NCBI GenBank assembly: GCA_902786665.1
Contig: CADADN010000024.1
Coordinates: 1 to 64,000 of the forward strand
Direction of reading: 5' to 3'
Length of the DNA: 64,000 nucleotides
Origin: an uncultured Prevotellaceae bacterium
Lineage (GTDB): Bacteria > Bacteroidota > Bacteroidia > Bacteroidales > Bacteroidaceae
How positions within the stretch are numbered: position 1 is the stretch's first letter; each line of letters starts with the position of its first letter. The notes below the pieces were generated by a model. That model saw only the letters and a program-made list of their open reading frames with translations. It searched no databases and had not been told where the DNA came from. A program made the position numbers and the translations under genes. Shown in pieces: positions 44,308-51,574 of the stretch.

Positions 44308-44991
44308 TTAGATTTTAGTGAGTTCGTCGGCGAAATCGTCGGGGACGTCGGTGACGACGATGGGGCTCTTCCAACCAGAAGAGAGGGCCTCGTTGGAAAG
44401 GCCTTGCTCCCGCTCTTCGGCGTTCTGCTTGTGGTTGGCACCACCGAAGAATTTCTCAATCTTCACCTTTCTTTGCAACTGCATCATGCCATAGAGGATG
44501 GCCTCTGGTCTTGGAGGACATCCGGGGATGTAGACATCCACCGGCACGATTTCCTCTATGCCCTTGACCACATGGTAGCTCGACTTGAATGGTCCTCCGG
44601 AGATGGTGCACCCTCCCACGGCGACAACATATTTCGGCTCGGCCATTTCATCATAGAGTCTCTTGAACACGGGGGCCATCTTGTGGGTGATGGTTCCGGC
44701 GGTCATGATGAGGTCGGCTTGACGCGGGGAGTTCCTGGTGACCTCGAAGCCGAAGCGTGAGAAGTCATAACGGGCACAACCCACGGCCATGAACTCGATG
44801 CCACAGCATGATGTTCCAAAAGTAAGCGACCACAGGGAGTTGGACCTTCCCCAGTTGACGAGTTGGTCCAGGTTGCCGGTGACGACGTTGACGCCACCTT
44901 CATTGAGCTGCTCCACCAATTTTTCCAAGGTTTCGTTGTCCTTGAACTCTTCGTATGGAATGCTCTTGATACGTGGTTTCCTTACATCCAT
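44308..44991 (-). CDS. nuoB: NADH-quinone oxidoreductase subunit B
   Basis: NuoB holds cluster N2, the last iron-sulfur centre before quinone. The ligands are visible: tandem cysteines in TSCCGIEFMAVGC, VGGCTISGG and IPGCPPRPEA. At 227 residues it has a C-terminal extension of about 40 charged residues beyond the conserved core. Its start overlaps nuoA by ten bases. Confidence 0.97.
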   Translation of the reverse strand: MDVRKPRIKSIPYEEFKDNETLEKLVEQLNEGGVNVVTGNLDQLVNWGRSNSLWSLTFGTSCCGIEFMAVGCARYDFSRFGFEVTRNSPRQADLIMTAGTITHKMAPVFKRLYDEMAEPKYVVAVGGCTISGGPFKSSYHVVKGIEEIVPVDVYIPGCPPRPEAILYGMMQLQRKVKIEKFFGGANHKQNAEEREQGLSNEALSSGWKSPIVVTDVPDDFADELTKI

Positions 44992-45332
44992 TCCAACGCT
45001 CCTTTCCGCCAGGCATAAGCGAGGCCAAATACGAGCACGAGCAGGAAGAAGCCGATGCTGGCGATTGCCATCACACCATAATCATTCACCACTACCGCCC
45101 ATGGGTAAAGAAAAACCGTCTCGATGTCGAACATGAGGAAAAGGATGGCGAAGAGGTAATAACCTATCGACACGGGAATCCATGAGGACCCGTGCGTTGG
45201 AATACCACACTCGAATGGCTCACCTTTTACCTTGTTGTACGACCGAGGTCCAATCAACTTGGCGATGACGTAAGCGCCTAACACCAAGACAACTGCCGTC
45301 AAGATGACGGTTATTAACAAAGTGAAATACAT
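44982..45332 (-). CDS. nuoA: NADH-quinone oxidoreductase subunit A
   Basis: NuoA is a three-helix subunit near the quinone site. With ATG at 45332 (MYFTLLITVIL) it is 116 residues, the usual size; the frame is open to 45473 but the promoter at 45389 lies within that part. The conserved loop ESGIP-type motif appears as FECGIPTHGSSW, and FLMFDIETVFLYPWA is the hallmark second helix. It is the first gene of the operon; nuoE, nuoF and nuoG, which would form the NADH-oxidising module, are absent. Confidence 0.95.
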   Translation of the reverse strand: MYFTLLITVILTAVVLVLGAYVIAKLIGPRSYNKVKGEPFECGIPTHGSSWIPVSIGYYLFAILFLMFDIETVFLYPWAVVVNDYGVMAIASIGFFLLVLVFGLAYAWRKGALEWM

Positions 45333-45388
45333 ATATATGTGTTTAATGTTGATAGTTACCTTATCATACGTAACAGCATAGAGCGGTG

Positions 45389-45396
45389 CAAAGTTA
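45389..45396 (-). promoter_or_regulatory. Probable -7 element of the nuo operon
   Basis: The minus strand reads TAACTTTG, a full match to TAnnTTTG. The upstream box is weak. Transcription would begin around 45383, about 50 bases before nuoA. Confidence 0.6.
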
Positions 45397-45626
45397 GCAA
45401 TAAAAACCGAATTATTGCTAAAAAAAGTGAAAATTATAAGTATAGAAATCAAAAAATCAAGAGAACTTGACAATTGATGTCCATGTATACATCAATTACA
45501 CATGGCAGCCACACATCACCAATGGGGCGAAACCAACGACTTTGAAGAAAACCAATCTTACAGAAACAGGAAAACCAGGATTAGTTATCAACTACAAGAG
45601 GATTCTTCTCAAAAACTACATACACA

Positions 45627-45893
45627 CTAATCTAAATACTTCTTGACTTTCGCAAGGAAGTCTTCATACCCTAAATGAAAATATTCATCATCAATGAAAG
45701 CATAGATTCTTTCATCTAAACATAACGCTTCGCCATCAGGATAACGCTTTTCATCATCATATAAAGCCAAATTCAGCGAATGACTTCCAATGATAAGATA
45801 GTTGTCATCAATATTAGTAAAAACATCAGGAATACAAGTTGCATCGTATTCTGCTCCCTTGTAAGCAATTTTAAATACCTCAAGCTTTTCCAT
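45627..45893 (-). CDS. Small protein, function unknown, partner of nuclease-like gene
   Basis: I do not recognise this 88-residue protein. It is acidic (many Asp, Glu, Tyr) and starts MEKLEVFKIAYKGAEYDATC. It begins three bases after the nuclease-like gene, so the two are surely cotranscribed. Composition is strongly AT-rich next to the GC-rich nuo and kinase genes, suggesting transfer. A small acidic partner of a nuclease could be an inhibitor or a DNA mimic, but this is inference from size, charge and position only. The 150 bases between it and nuoA contain nothing I can name. Confidence 0.65.
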   Translation of the reverse strand: MEKLEVFKIAYKGAEYDATCIPDVFTNIDDNYLIIGSHSLNLALYDDEKRYPDGEALCLDERIYAFIDDEYFHLGYEDFLAKVKKYLD

Positions 45894-45896
45894 AAA

Positions 45897-46403
45897 TCAA
45901 TATCCAATCAACAAGATTCCTTTCAATGGAAGATGAATACGATTTGATATATAAAGTGTTTCAAGAAAATTATAGACACGCTGAAAATCATCATGGGTCC
46001 TGTACCAATTACGTACGGCAAGAACAAGATATTCTACTTCAAACATCATGCATGCTTCAAATATATCTTTAAGAAAACGATGATTCTCTGTTGCTTGACC
46101 TGCTTCCACTTCAATAACAATTCTTCCATCATTGCTTAAAGCATCTGCATAAAATGATTTGTCTATACGATTGTCAACACCAAAAAGCACTGGTACGTCA
46201 ATTTTTGATTCTTTTGACTTTCCTTTTTCAACAACAAAACTGATGTTTTCCAAATGGGGACGTAGCAATGCAAGAACAGCGTTGCTCACCAAATCGTTGT
46301 TGTCTGACGATATCTCTTCATTAACAGAAACAAAACAATTGATTATCTGCTTCATCTCATCTGTTATGCCACGAGAACGGGGAAAGAACTGATATTTAAT
46401 CAT
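45897..46403 (-). CDS. PD-(D/E)XK nuclease-like protein of unknown role
   Basis: The 168-residue protein is not one I can name. It contains a pattern compatible with a restriction-type nuclease core: SKIDVPVLFGV, then ADALSNDGRIVIEVEAGQATENHRFLKDIFEAC (about residues 85-125), where an Asp followed by Glu-x-Glu lies in a predicted strand, then a helix and the strand YLVLAVRN. No lysine occupies the usual third position, so a related non-cleaving fold is possible. The start at 46403 (MIKYQFFPRSRG) is preferred; the frame is open to 46460. The gene is AT-rich, isolated, and paired with the 88-residue gene. Confidence 0.6.
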   Translation of the reverse strand: MIKYQFFPRSRGITDEMKQIINCFVSVNEEISSDNNDLVSNAVLALLRPHLENISFVVEKGKSKESKIDVPVLFGVDNRIDKSFYADALSNDGRIVIEVEAGQATENHRFLKDIFEACMMFEVEYLVLAVRNWYRTHDDFQRVYNFLETLYISNRIHLPLKGILLIGY

Positions 46404-46465
46404 AAATAAAAATGGATTTACATTTATCCGTTGATATAATTCCTGAAAAGAGGGCATCATTTTGT

Positions 46466-47314
46466 TCAGTTGGAACTATGTCCATGGAAGGCGACCAGTC
46501 CTTCCATTGGGGCTTGCTCTACTCCTCCAAGTGTGAAGCCTTCCATTTCGGCAGCCTTGGCCAGTTGTTCCTGGAAATGGAAAGCGATGCTTCCAATGAC
46601 CTTGACGGGCAGGTCGCGGCGCCGGTATTGCACGAGGTTCCGTCGGAAGAAGTCGTGGAAATTGTCCACGACGAGGTTGCTCACCTGCTCGACATGCAAG
46701 TGCTGATGGATGAACCTCGTGGTCTGCGCAAGATACCTGTTGGGCAATGGTTGCCGGTAGACGGCATTGATGATGTCCGCCACGTCCTGGTGTGTGGCAT
46801 CCTTGAATTCCTCCATCAACCCTTCCGGCATCAGCCCTTTGCAGAGGTCGGCCACGAAGCGCTTCCCCATCACGGCACCGCTGCCCTCGTCGCCGAGGAT
46901 GAAGCCCAAGGGTGGCGTGTTCTGCACGATGCGCGTTCCATCGTAAAGGCCGGAGTTGGCCCCGGTGCCAAGGATGCAGGCGATGCCCTCCTCCTTTCCG
47001 AAAAGCGCCCTTGCCGCACCCAGGAGGTCGCCCTGCACCTCCACATCGACCGCCCCTGTGGCCTCGCTCACCAGTCTTCGCATCCTTGCTGTCATCTCCG
47101 GTCTCACACCGGCTCCGTAGAAGAACACGTCGTGTGCGTCTTCCACCCCATCCGGCCACTGACTCATCAGTTCGTCTTCCAGGATGCGTGTGATGTCTTC
47201 GTCACTCTGGTAGAAAGGGTTGATGCCCTGCGTGGCCATTCTCGCCACCACCTCGCCGCCCCGTGCCAGGCACCAGTCGGTCTTTGTGCTTCCGCTGTCG
47301 GCTATCAATGTCAT
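46466..47314 (-). CDS. BadF/BadG-type ATPase, N-acetylglucosamine kinase-like
   Basis: The 282-residue protein has the actin-like ATPase fold of the BadF/BadG/BcrA/BcrD family, which includes N-acetylglucosamine kinases. The phosphate-1 loop is ADSGSTKTDW at the N-terminus, and the phosphate-2/adenosine region shows CILGTGANSGLYDG and LGDEGSGAVMGKR. Such proteins in Bacteroidales are usually annotated as GlcNAc kinases for cell-wall recycling; substrate is not proven by sequence. ATG at 47314 (MTLIADSGST) fits the family better than the ATG twelve bases upstream. It is divergent from the MscS gene. Confidence 0.85.
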   Translation of the reverse strand: MTLIADSGSTKTDWCLARGGEVVARMATQGINPFYQSDEDITRILEDELMSQWPDGVEDAHDVFFYGAGVRPEMTARMRRLVSEATGAVDVEVQGDLLGAARALFGKEEGIACILGTGANSGLYDGTRIVQNTPPLGFILGDEGSGAVMGKRFVADLCKGLMPEGLMEEFKDATHQDVADIINAVYRQPLPNRYLAQTTRFIHQHLHVEQVSNLVVDNFHDFFRRNLVQYRRRDLPVKVIGSIAFHFQEQLAKAAEMEGFTLGGVEQAPMEGLVAFHGHSSN

Positions 47315-47346
47315 GGTTGAAAGCATTTTTGTATGGATTTGACGGA

Positions 47347-47377
47347 CAAAGTTAGCGCAAGCTTGTCGTAACGCAAA
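47347..47377 (-). promoter_or_regulatory. Promoter of the kinase gene
   Basis: Minus-strand TTTG (47374-47377) and TAACTTTG (47347-47354) are 19 bases apart, an ideal match. It stands back to back with the MscS promoter, whose upstream box begins only 17 bases away. Confidence 0.78.
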
Positions 47378-47393
47378 ATAAAAGGCTAAGTTT

Positions 47394-47425
47394 TTTGCAA
47401 TTCACTTGTCTTTTAATTACCTTTG
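47394..47425 (+). promoter_or_regulatory. Promoter of the MscS-family gene
   Basis: TTTG at 47394-47397 and TACCTTTG at 47418-47425 are 20 bases apart. The transcript would start near 47432, which rules out start codons before the ATG at 47476 except 47431. Confidence 0.78.
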
Positions 47426-47475
47426 CATGCATGATTGTAAAAAGATTGGAATGTTCACTGAATAATGGTCACCCG

Positions 47476-49833
47476 ATGAAGAAGAAAATCCTATTCCTAT
47501 TGCTGCCGCTGTTGCTGTCTGCCCTGCCCGGCCATGCCGTGCTGAAGGAGAGTGACTTGAGCCATACGCTTTCATTGTTGCGCGAAGAATTGACCACCTA
47601 TTACAAAGACCTCCTGAGCGAGTCGAAAAGCCACAAGGAATATCGCGAACAGATGTTCAAGGATTTGATAGAAATCTCCAAGCGCAGCAACCAGAACGCA
47701 CTGATGCTTTACTCCCAGAAGAATGAGTACGTCTTCGATCTCACTTATGCTTGCAACGAGGTGACAAAGCTGTACAAGGAATATCATAGAAAGAACCAAT
47801 CCTTCCGTTTGAGCATCGAGGACATCAATATGGAAATTGCTCGTTTTGACAGTCTGAAGACCATTCTCAACAAGATGTCCATCCGCAACTTCCCCGACAA
47901 GGACCGTGCTCAAATGGAGGTGAACCGCAACGTATGCCTGACTCTGGCTGTGTGCATCAGCCGCATGCTTAAGGAAAACCGCCAAAGCATGAACGATTAC
48001 ATTGACATCTACAAAGAGACGGAGGAACGGCTGGAACTCATGAACAGCTATGCCAACACCCGGTACAACGAGATACAGAGCAACATCTTCATCAACGGAG
48101 GCGACAACTACCTGACCATACTCTCCAATTTCCGTTCCCGCCTGTCGAAGACGAAAGACACGGTGCAGGAGAAATACCAACCGTCGACGAAAAAGGTGAA
48201 ATCGCAGTGGGACAGCCGAATGATAGTAGGCCTTTTCATCACGATGGGCATCTTCGCCATCGCCGCCATGGCCATCAGTTTCCTCGGCACCAAGATGGTG
48301 AGGAAACGCCTGGGCAGCGACAGCATGGGCAACAAGCGCTCGGCCATCATCATGGCGGCCACCGTCATCATCTTCGCATTGGCACTCCAAATCATCCGCG
48401 TCTTCTGGAACCAGAATTTCTTCATCATGGCGAGCGGACTTCTCACACAGTACGCATGGCTGTTGGGCGTCATCCTCGTATCACTGCTGCTGCGAGTGGG
48501 GGCCGACCAGATCATGAGCGCACTGCGCATCTATGCCCCGCTGATTGCCATCGGATTCATCATCATATCTTTCCGCATCATACTCGTCCCCAACGAGTTG
48601 GTCAACCTCATCCTGCCCCCCATCCTCCTTTGCTGCGCCATCTGGCAGTGGTGGGTGGTGGCCCGACACAACCACAACATCCCACAGCTGGACGTTTTTT
48701 ACACCTACATTTCCGCCGTCGTCTTTGTCATCTCGGTCATCAGTTCATGGATAGGCTTCACGCTGCTCAGCGTGCAACTGCTCATCTGGTGGGTCATGCA
48801 GCTCACCTGCATCCTCACCATCACCTGCCTACGCTCATGGATCAAGAACTGGGGCTATCGCCACCACCTGGAGGACAAACCCATCACGCAGTCGTGGAAA
48901 TACGACCTGCTCTACAGCGTCGTGCTGCCGGCCCTGGGCGTGATGTCCATACTTTTGGCCATCTACTGGGCTGCCTCCATCTTCAACCTGACGGAACTGA
49001 CATGGCGCATCTTCACCTACAAGTTCATTGACTCTCCCGACATCACCATCAGCGTGTTGAACATCGCGTTGGTCATCATCCTCTGGATGGTGTTCTCCTA
49101 CCTCAACCGCACAGCACAGGCACTGCTCAAGCATTATTTCAACCAAAAGGACCCCACTTCAGCAGAAAGCCGCTTCGTGATGGGGAAGAACGTCATCCAA
49201 CTCCTGATATGGGGCATGTGGCTCATCATCAGCCTCGCCATCTGCCACGTGAACAACACCTGGCTCGTTGTGGTCTCGGGCGGACTGTCCACCGGCGTGG
49301 GTTTCGCCTCGAAGGACATCCTGGAAAACATCTACTATGGCATCTCGCTGATGGCTGGACGCATCAAGGTGGGCGACTGGATCATCTGCGACGGCATACG
49401 TGGAAAGGTGAGTTCCATCAGCTACACCAGCACGATGCTGGAGTCGGTCGACGGCTCGGTAATCGCCTTCCAAAACAGTCAGTTGTTTACAAAGAACTAC
49501 AAGAACATGACGAAGACATCGGGCTACGAACTGCGACTCCTCGACGTGGGCGTGGCTTACGGCACCGACATCGAGAAAACACGCAATTTGCTGGTTGAGG
49601 CTTTGTCAAAGCTTCCTTTCATCCAAGAAGACCCCAACCAGCATCCGGTGCAGGTGCTTCTTCGGGAATTCGCCGACAGCAGCGTCAACCTCAAGGTGCT
49701 GGTATGGGTGCCGGTGATATCACAGTACAAAAACGATTGCCAGGTTCTCGAATGTGTCTACCAGACATTGAACGATAACAACATCTCCATCCCATTCCCA
49801 CAGAGAGACCTGCACATCATCTCAGAAAATTGA
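47476..49833 (+). CDS. Large MscS-family mechanosensitive channel
   Basis: The 785-residue inner-membrane protein begins with a signal-like helix (MKKKILFLLLPLLLSALPGHA) and a periplasmic helical domain of about 230 residues. About ten membrane helices follow (about 250-580). The pore-lining helix and beta domain of MscS lie at about 600-700: GGLSTGVGFASKDILENIYYGISLMAGR, KVGDWIICDGIRGKV and VIAFQNSQLFTKNYKN. The mixed alpha-beta C-terminal domain completes the channel. The large N-terminal part resembles the MscK/MscM style rather than the short MscS. The gene starts at ATG 47476, where the signal helix begins. It is followed at once by a minisatellite array. Confidence 0.93.
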   Translation: MKKKILFLLLPLLLSALPGHAVLKESDLSHTLSLLREELTTYYKDLLSESKSHKEYREQMFKDLIEISKRSNQNALMLYSQKNEYVFDLTYACNEVTKLYKEYHRKNQSFRLSIEDINMEIARFDSLKTILNKMSIRNFPDKDRAQMEVNRNVCLTLAVCISRMLKENRQSMNDYIDIYKETEERLELMNSYANTRYNEIQSNIFINGGDNYLTILSNFRSRLSKTKDTVQEKYQPSTKKVKSQWDSRMIVGLFITMGIFAIAAMAISFLGTKMVRKRLGSDSMGNKRSAIIMAATVIIFALALQIIRVFWNQNFFIMASGLLTQYAWLLGVILVSLLLRVGADQIMSALRIYAPLIAIGFIIISFRIILVPNELVNLILPPILLCCAIWQWWVVARHNHNIPQLDVFYTYISAVVFVISVISSWIGFTLLSVQLLIWWVMQLTCILTITCLRSWIKNWGYRHHLEDKPITQSWKYDLLYSVVLPALGVMSILLAIYWAASIFNLTELTWRIFTYKFIDSPDITISVLNIALVIILWMVFSYLNRTAQALLKHYFNQKDPTSAESRFVMGKNVIQLLIWGMWLIISLAICHVNNTWLVVVSGGLSTGVGFASKDILENIYYGISLMAGRIKVGDWIICDGIRGKVSSISYTSTMLESVDGSVIAFQNSQLFTKNYKNMTKTSGYELRLLDVGVAYGTDIEKTRNLLVEALSKLPFIQEDPNQHPVQVLLREFADSSVNLKVLVWVPVISQYKNDCQVLECVYQTLNDNNISIPFPQRDLHIISEN

Positions 49834-49837
49834 AATT

Positions 49838-49961
49838 CCTCCAATCACTCCAATCACTCCGATTACTCCGATCACTCCGATTACTCCGACCACTCCGACC
49901 ACTCCGACCACTCCGATTACTCCGATCACTCCGATTACTCCGATCACTCCGACCACTCCGA
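49838..49961. repeat. 9-bp minisatellite (ACTCCGATC / ACTCCGATT / ACTCCGACC), about thirteen units
   Basis: The array begins four bases after the MscS stop and runs to the terminator. On the minus strand it reads GGAGTGATC, the same unit as the in-frame array in sprE (5671-5769). It is noncoding here; frames through it merely spell GVIGVIG or RSDRSNR repeats. Confidence 0.92.
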
Positions 49962-49969
49962 TAAAAACA

Positions 49970-50005
49970 CTTGGCTGGAAAGCCCAACAGGACTTTCCAG
50001 CCAAG
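49970..50005. terminator. Bidirectional terminator between MscS and VWA genes
   Basis: Arms CTTGGCTGGAAAG (49970-49982) and CTTTCCAGCCAAG (49993-50005) form a perfect 13-bp stem. The minus strand continues with GTGTTTTTAT, a good T-tract for the VWA gene; the plus side is T- and C-rich. Confidence 0.88.
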
Positions 50006-50019
50006 TCTTTCCTCTTCTT

Positions 50020-50748
50020 TCAACTATTCTTATTATCGACTTCCTCCGTCTCGTCGAAGGCATCGTCGGCCAAGTCTGAATTCATTTTCATCCTGTCTTC
50101 ATCATCCATCACCATCCTTCGGGCATAAGAATGGTCGAGTTTGCTAAACCACGAGAGCTTTGAACGTGAATCTCTCCGGTATGCGTTTCTCATGCCGTCT
50201 TGACTGGCATCGAAATTGGCAGAATTGCGGATGGCGAGTGTCTCCGCGGTAAGTGCGGCATCCTGGTTGGCTCCCATGAAAGTGAACGTCCACCCTTGAC
50301 CCTTCAGACTCTCGACAAGCGCACGGATGGAAGTTCTTGTGAATTCCTTCGATGCATTCTCGTATCCATCGGTGATGATGGTGACCGAGACAGCGACATC
50401 CTTTATTTCCTTGATATGGCGTTGAATGTCGGAAATAGCGAAGCCCATTGCATCATAAAGCGGCGTGCAGCAACAGGGTTGATAATCTTTTTCATCCAAG
50501 GGCCGAGCCTCTGCTACTGGCGCCATGTCATAAATCTTGTCGGTGGAGCAACTGCAGAATGCCACAAGTGAAATGAAATGGTTCTGGGTCTCGGCAAAAC
50601 GCTCTTGCGCCTTCTTGATGCCGGCAAGTGTCTCGTTGAAACCGTCGACGGCGGCTTTACGGATGCTTTGCATCGAACCGCTGCGGTCGAGGACCACCAA
50701 GTTGTAAATCTGTGTCTTCATTGTCTTCTTCTCTTCCTTGTTTTCCAT
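50020..50748 (-). CDS. VWA-domain protein
   Basis: The 242-residue protein has a von Willebrand factor A fold with a full metal-ion site: DRSGSM near residue 21, a Thr in the CCCTPLYDA loop, and ITDGYENASKEF near 130. There is no signal peptide, so it is probably cytoplasmic, like the VWA proteins in tellurite or stress-related clusters or those acting as adaptors. The C-terminal 60 residues are charged and disordered, ending in an acidic tail. Start is at 50748 or 50721 (the second Met gives MKTQIYNLVVLDRSGSM). No partner AAA ATPase gene is adjacent. Confidence 0.85.
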   Translation of the reverse strand: MENKEEKKTMKTQIYNLVVLDRSGSMQSIRKAAVDGFNETLAGIKKAQERFAETQNHFISLVAFCSCSTDKIYDMAPVAEARPLDEKDYQPCCCTPLYDAMGFAISDIQRHIKEIKDVAVSVTIITDGYENASKEFTRTSIRALVESLKGQGWTFTFMGANQDAALTAETLAIRNSANFDASQDGMRNAYRRDSRSKLSWFSKLDHSYARRMVMDDEDRMKMNSDLADDAFDETEEVDNKNS

Positions 50749-50989
50749 TTTTTCTATAAATTAAAAGATTGATAAAACTGCATAACTTTCAATTGGCATA
50801 TGCCATCACATATAGAGAACAGAAAAACATGCCTTTTCTATCATTGAAAGGTCTATTCCATGCATCAAACCGAAGCGAAACAAGATGACATTGCCCCATT
50901 GCCAGCTTGGTTTGAAAGGAAATGGTGGCATTTCTGCTGCCACAAATCTGCCACGGGGGAAACAGCAGATTGAAAAAAGCCAAAAAACT
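50749..50989. other. Intergenic region without recognised genes
   Basis: About 240 bases between the VWA gene and the next promoter are AT-rich, with short imperfect palindromes. I see no promoter matching the consensus for the VWA gene, no coding signal and no RNA gene. Confidence 0.5.
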
Positions 50990-51021
50990 TTTGGATTTTC
51001 TCTTACTTATTCGTAACTTTG
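50990..51021 (+). promoter_or_regulatory. Promoter upstream of the 113-residue membrane protein
   Basis: TTTG at 50990-50993 and TAACTTTG at 51014-51021 are 20 bases apart. The first credible ATG is at 51196, giving a leader of about 170 bases. Confidence 0.65.
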
Positions 51022-51195
51022 CTCACAAATGGTGCGGGCAAGCATGATGCCACGTCACAAAGGAAGAAAAGACGGGAAAACACCGTCGCCATAATGCTTA
51101 CAACATACGAATGATTTTTCAGGAGAGCCACTATGGCCTGCCTGCTGCTTGGATTGGAAATGTGTTGAAAAAAGAATGACTTTGAATCTTCAGCG

Positions 51196-51537
51196 ATGAA
51201 TATTATTATTGTGTTATGTATCGTGGCCGTTCTTCTCGTAGCGGCAACTATCGCATATGGTTTTTACTTGAGAGCGGAAGCCAGGAAATGTGCCGTCGAG
51301 GTAAGACAGTTTCATGTGAGGCTGCAAGTACTCACGGCTCCCAACCATCTCTTCACAGACAAGGAATTGGCCACATTGAAAGAAGAGATGGCTCCTCTCC
51401 TCTACAAAATAAACAAGCTTTACAAAAACTATTTCATCTCCAACGATTATCTTGACCGCCTGGCACTAGGGGATTTCATCGAGGAGCGCACGCATCTCAA
51501 CCACGCGCAATACCTCAACAACAAGCAATATCATTAG
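51196..51537 (+). CDS. Small single-pass membrane protein, function unknown
   Basis: The 113-residue protein begins with a membrane helix (MNIIIVLCIVAVLLVAATIAYGFYL) and continues with charged helices. I do not recognise it with certainty. The block LYKNYFISNDYLDRLALGDFIEERTHLNHAQYLNN recalls, from memory, the N-terminal region of some membrane-anchored UvrD-like helicases in Bacteroidetes, so it may be a truncated remnant or a stand-alone domain. It has its own promoter and a long leader. The stop is followed by CTCCTA-type repeats and the convergent apgM-type gene. Confidence 0.6.
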   Translation: MNIIIVLCIVAVLLVAATIAYGFYLRAEARKCAVEVRQFHVRLQVLTAPNHLFTDKELATLKEEMAPLLYKINKLYKNYFISNDYLDRLALGDFIEERTHLNHAQYLNNKQYH

Positions 51538-51574
51538 GAAAGTCTTCCTAAAGCCTCCTACCCTCCTATAAATC

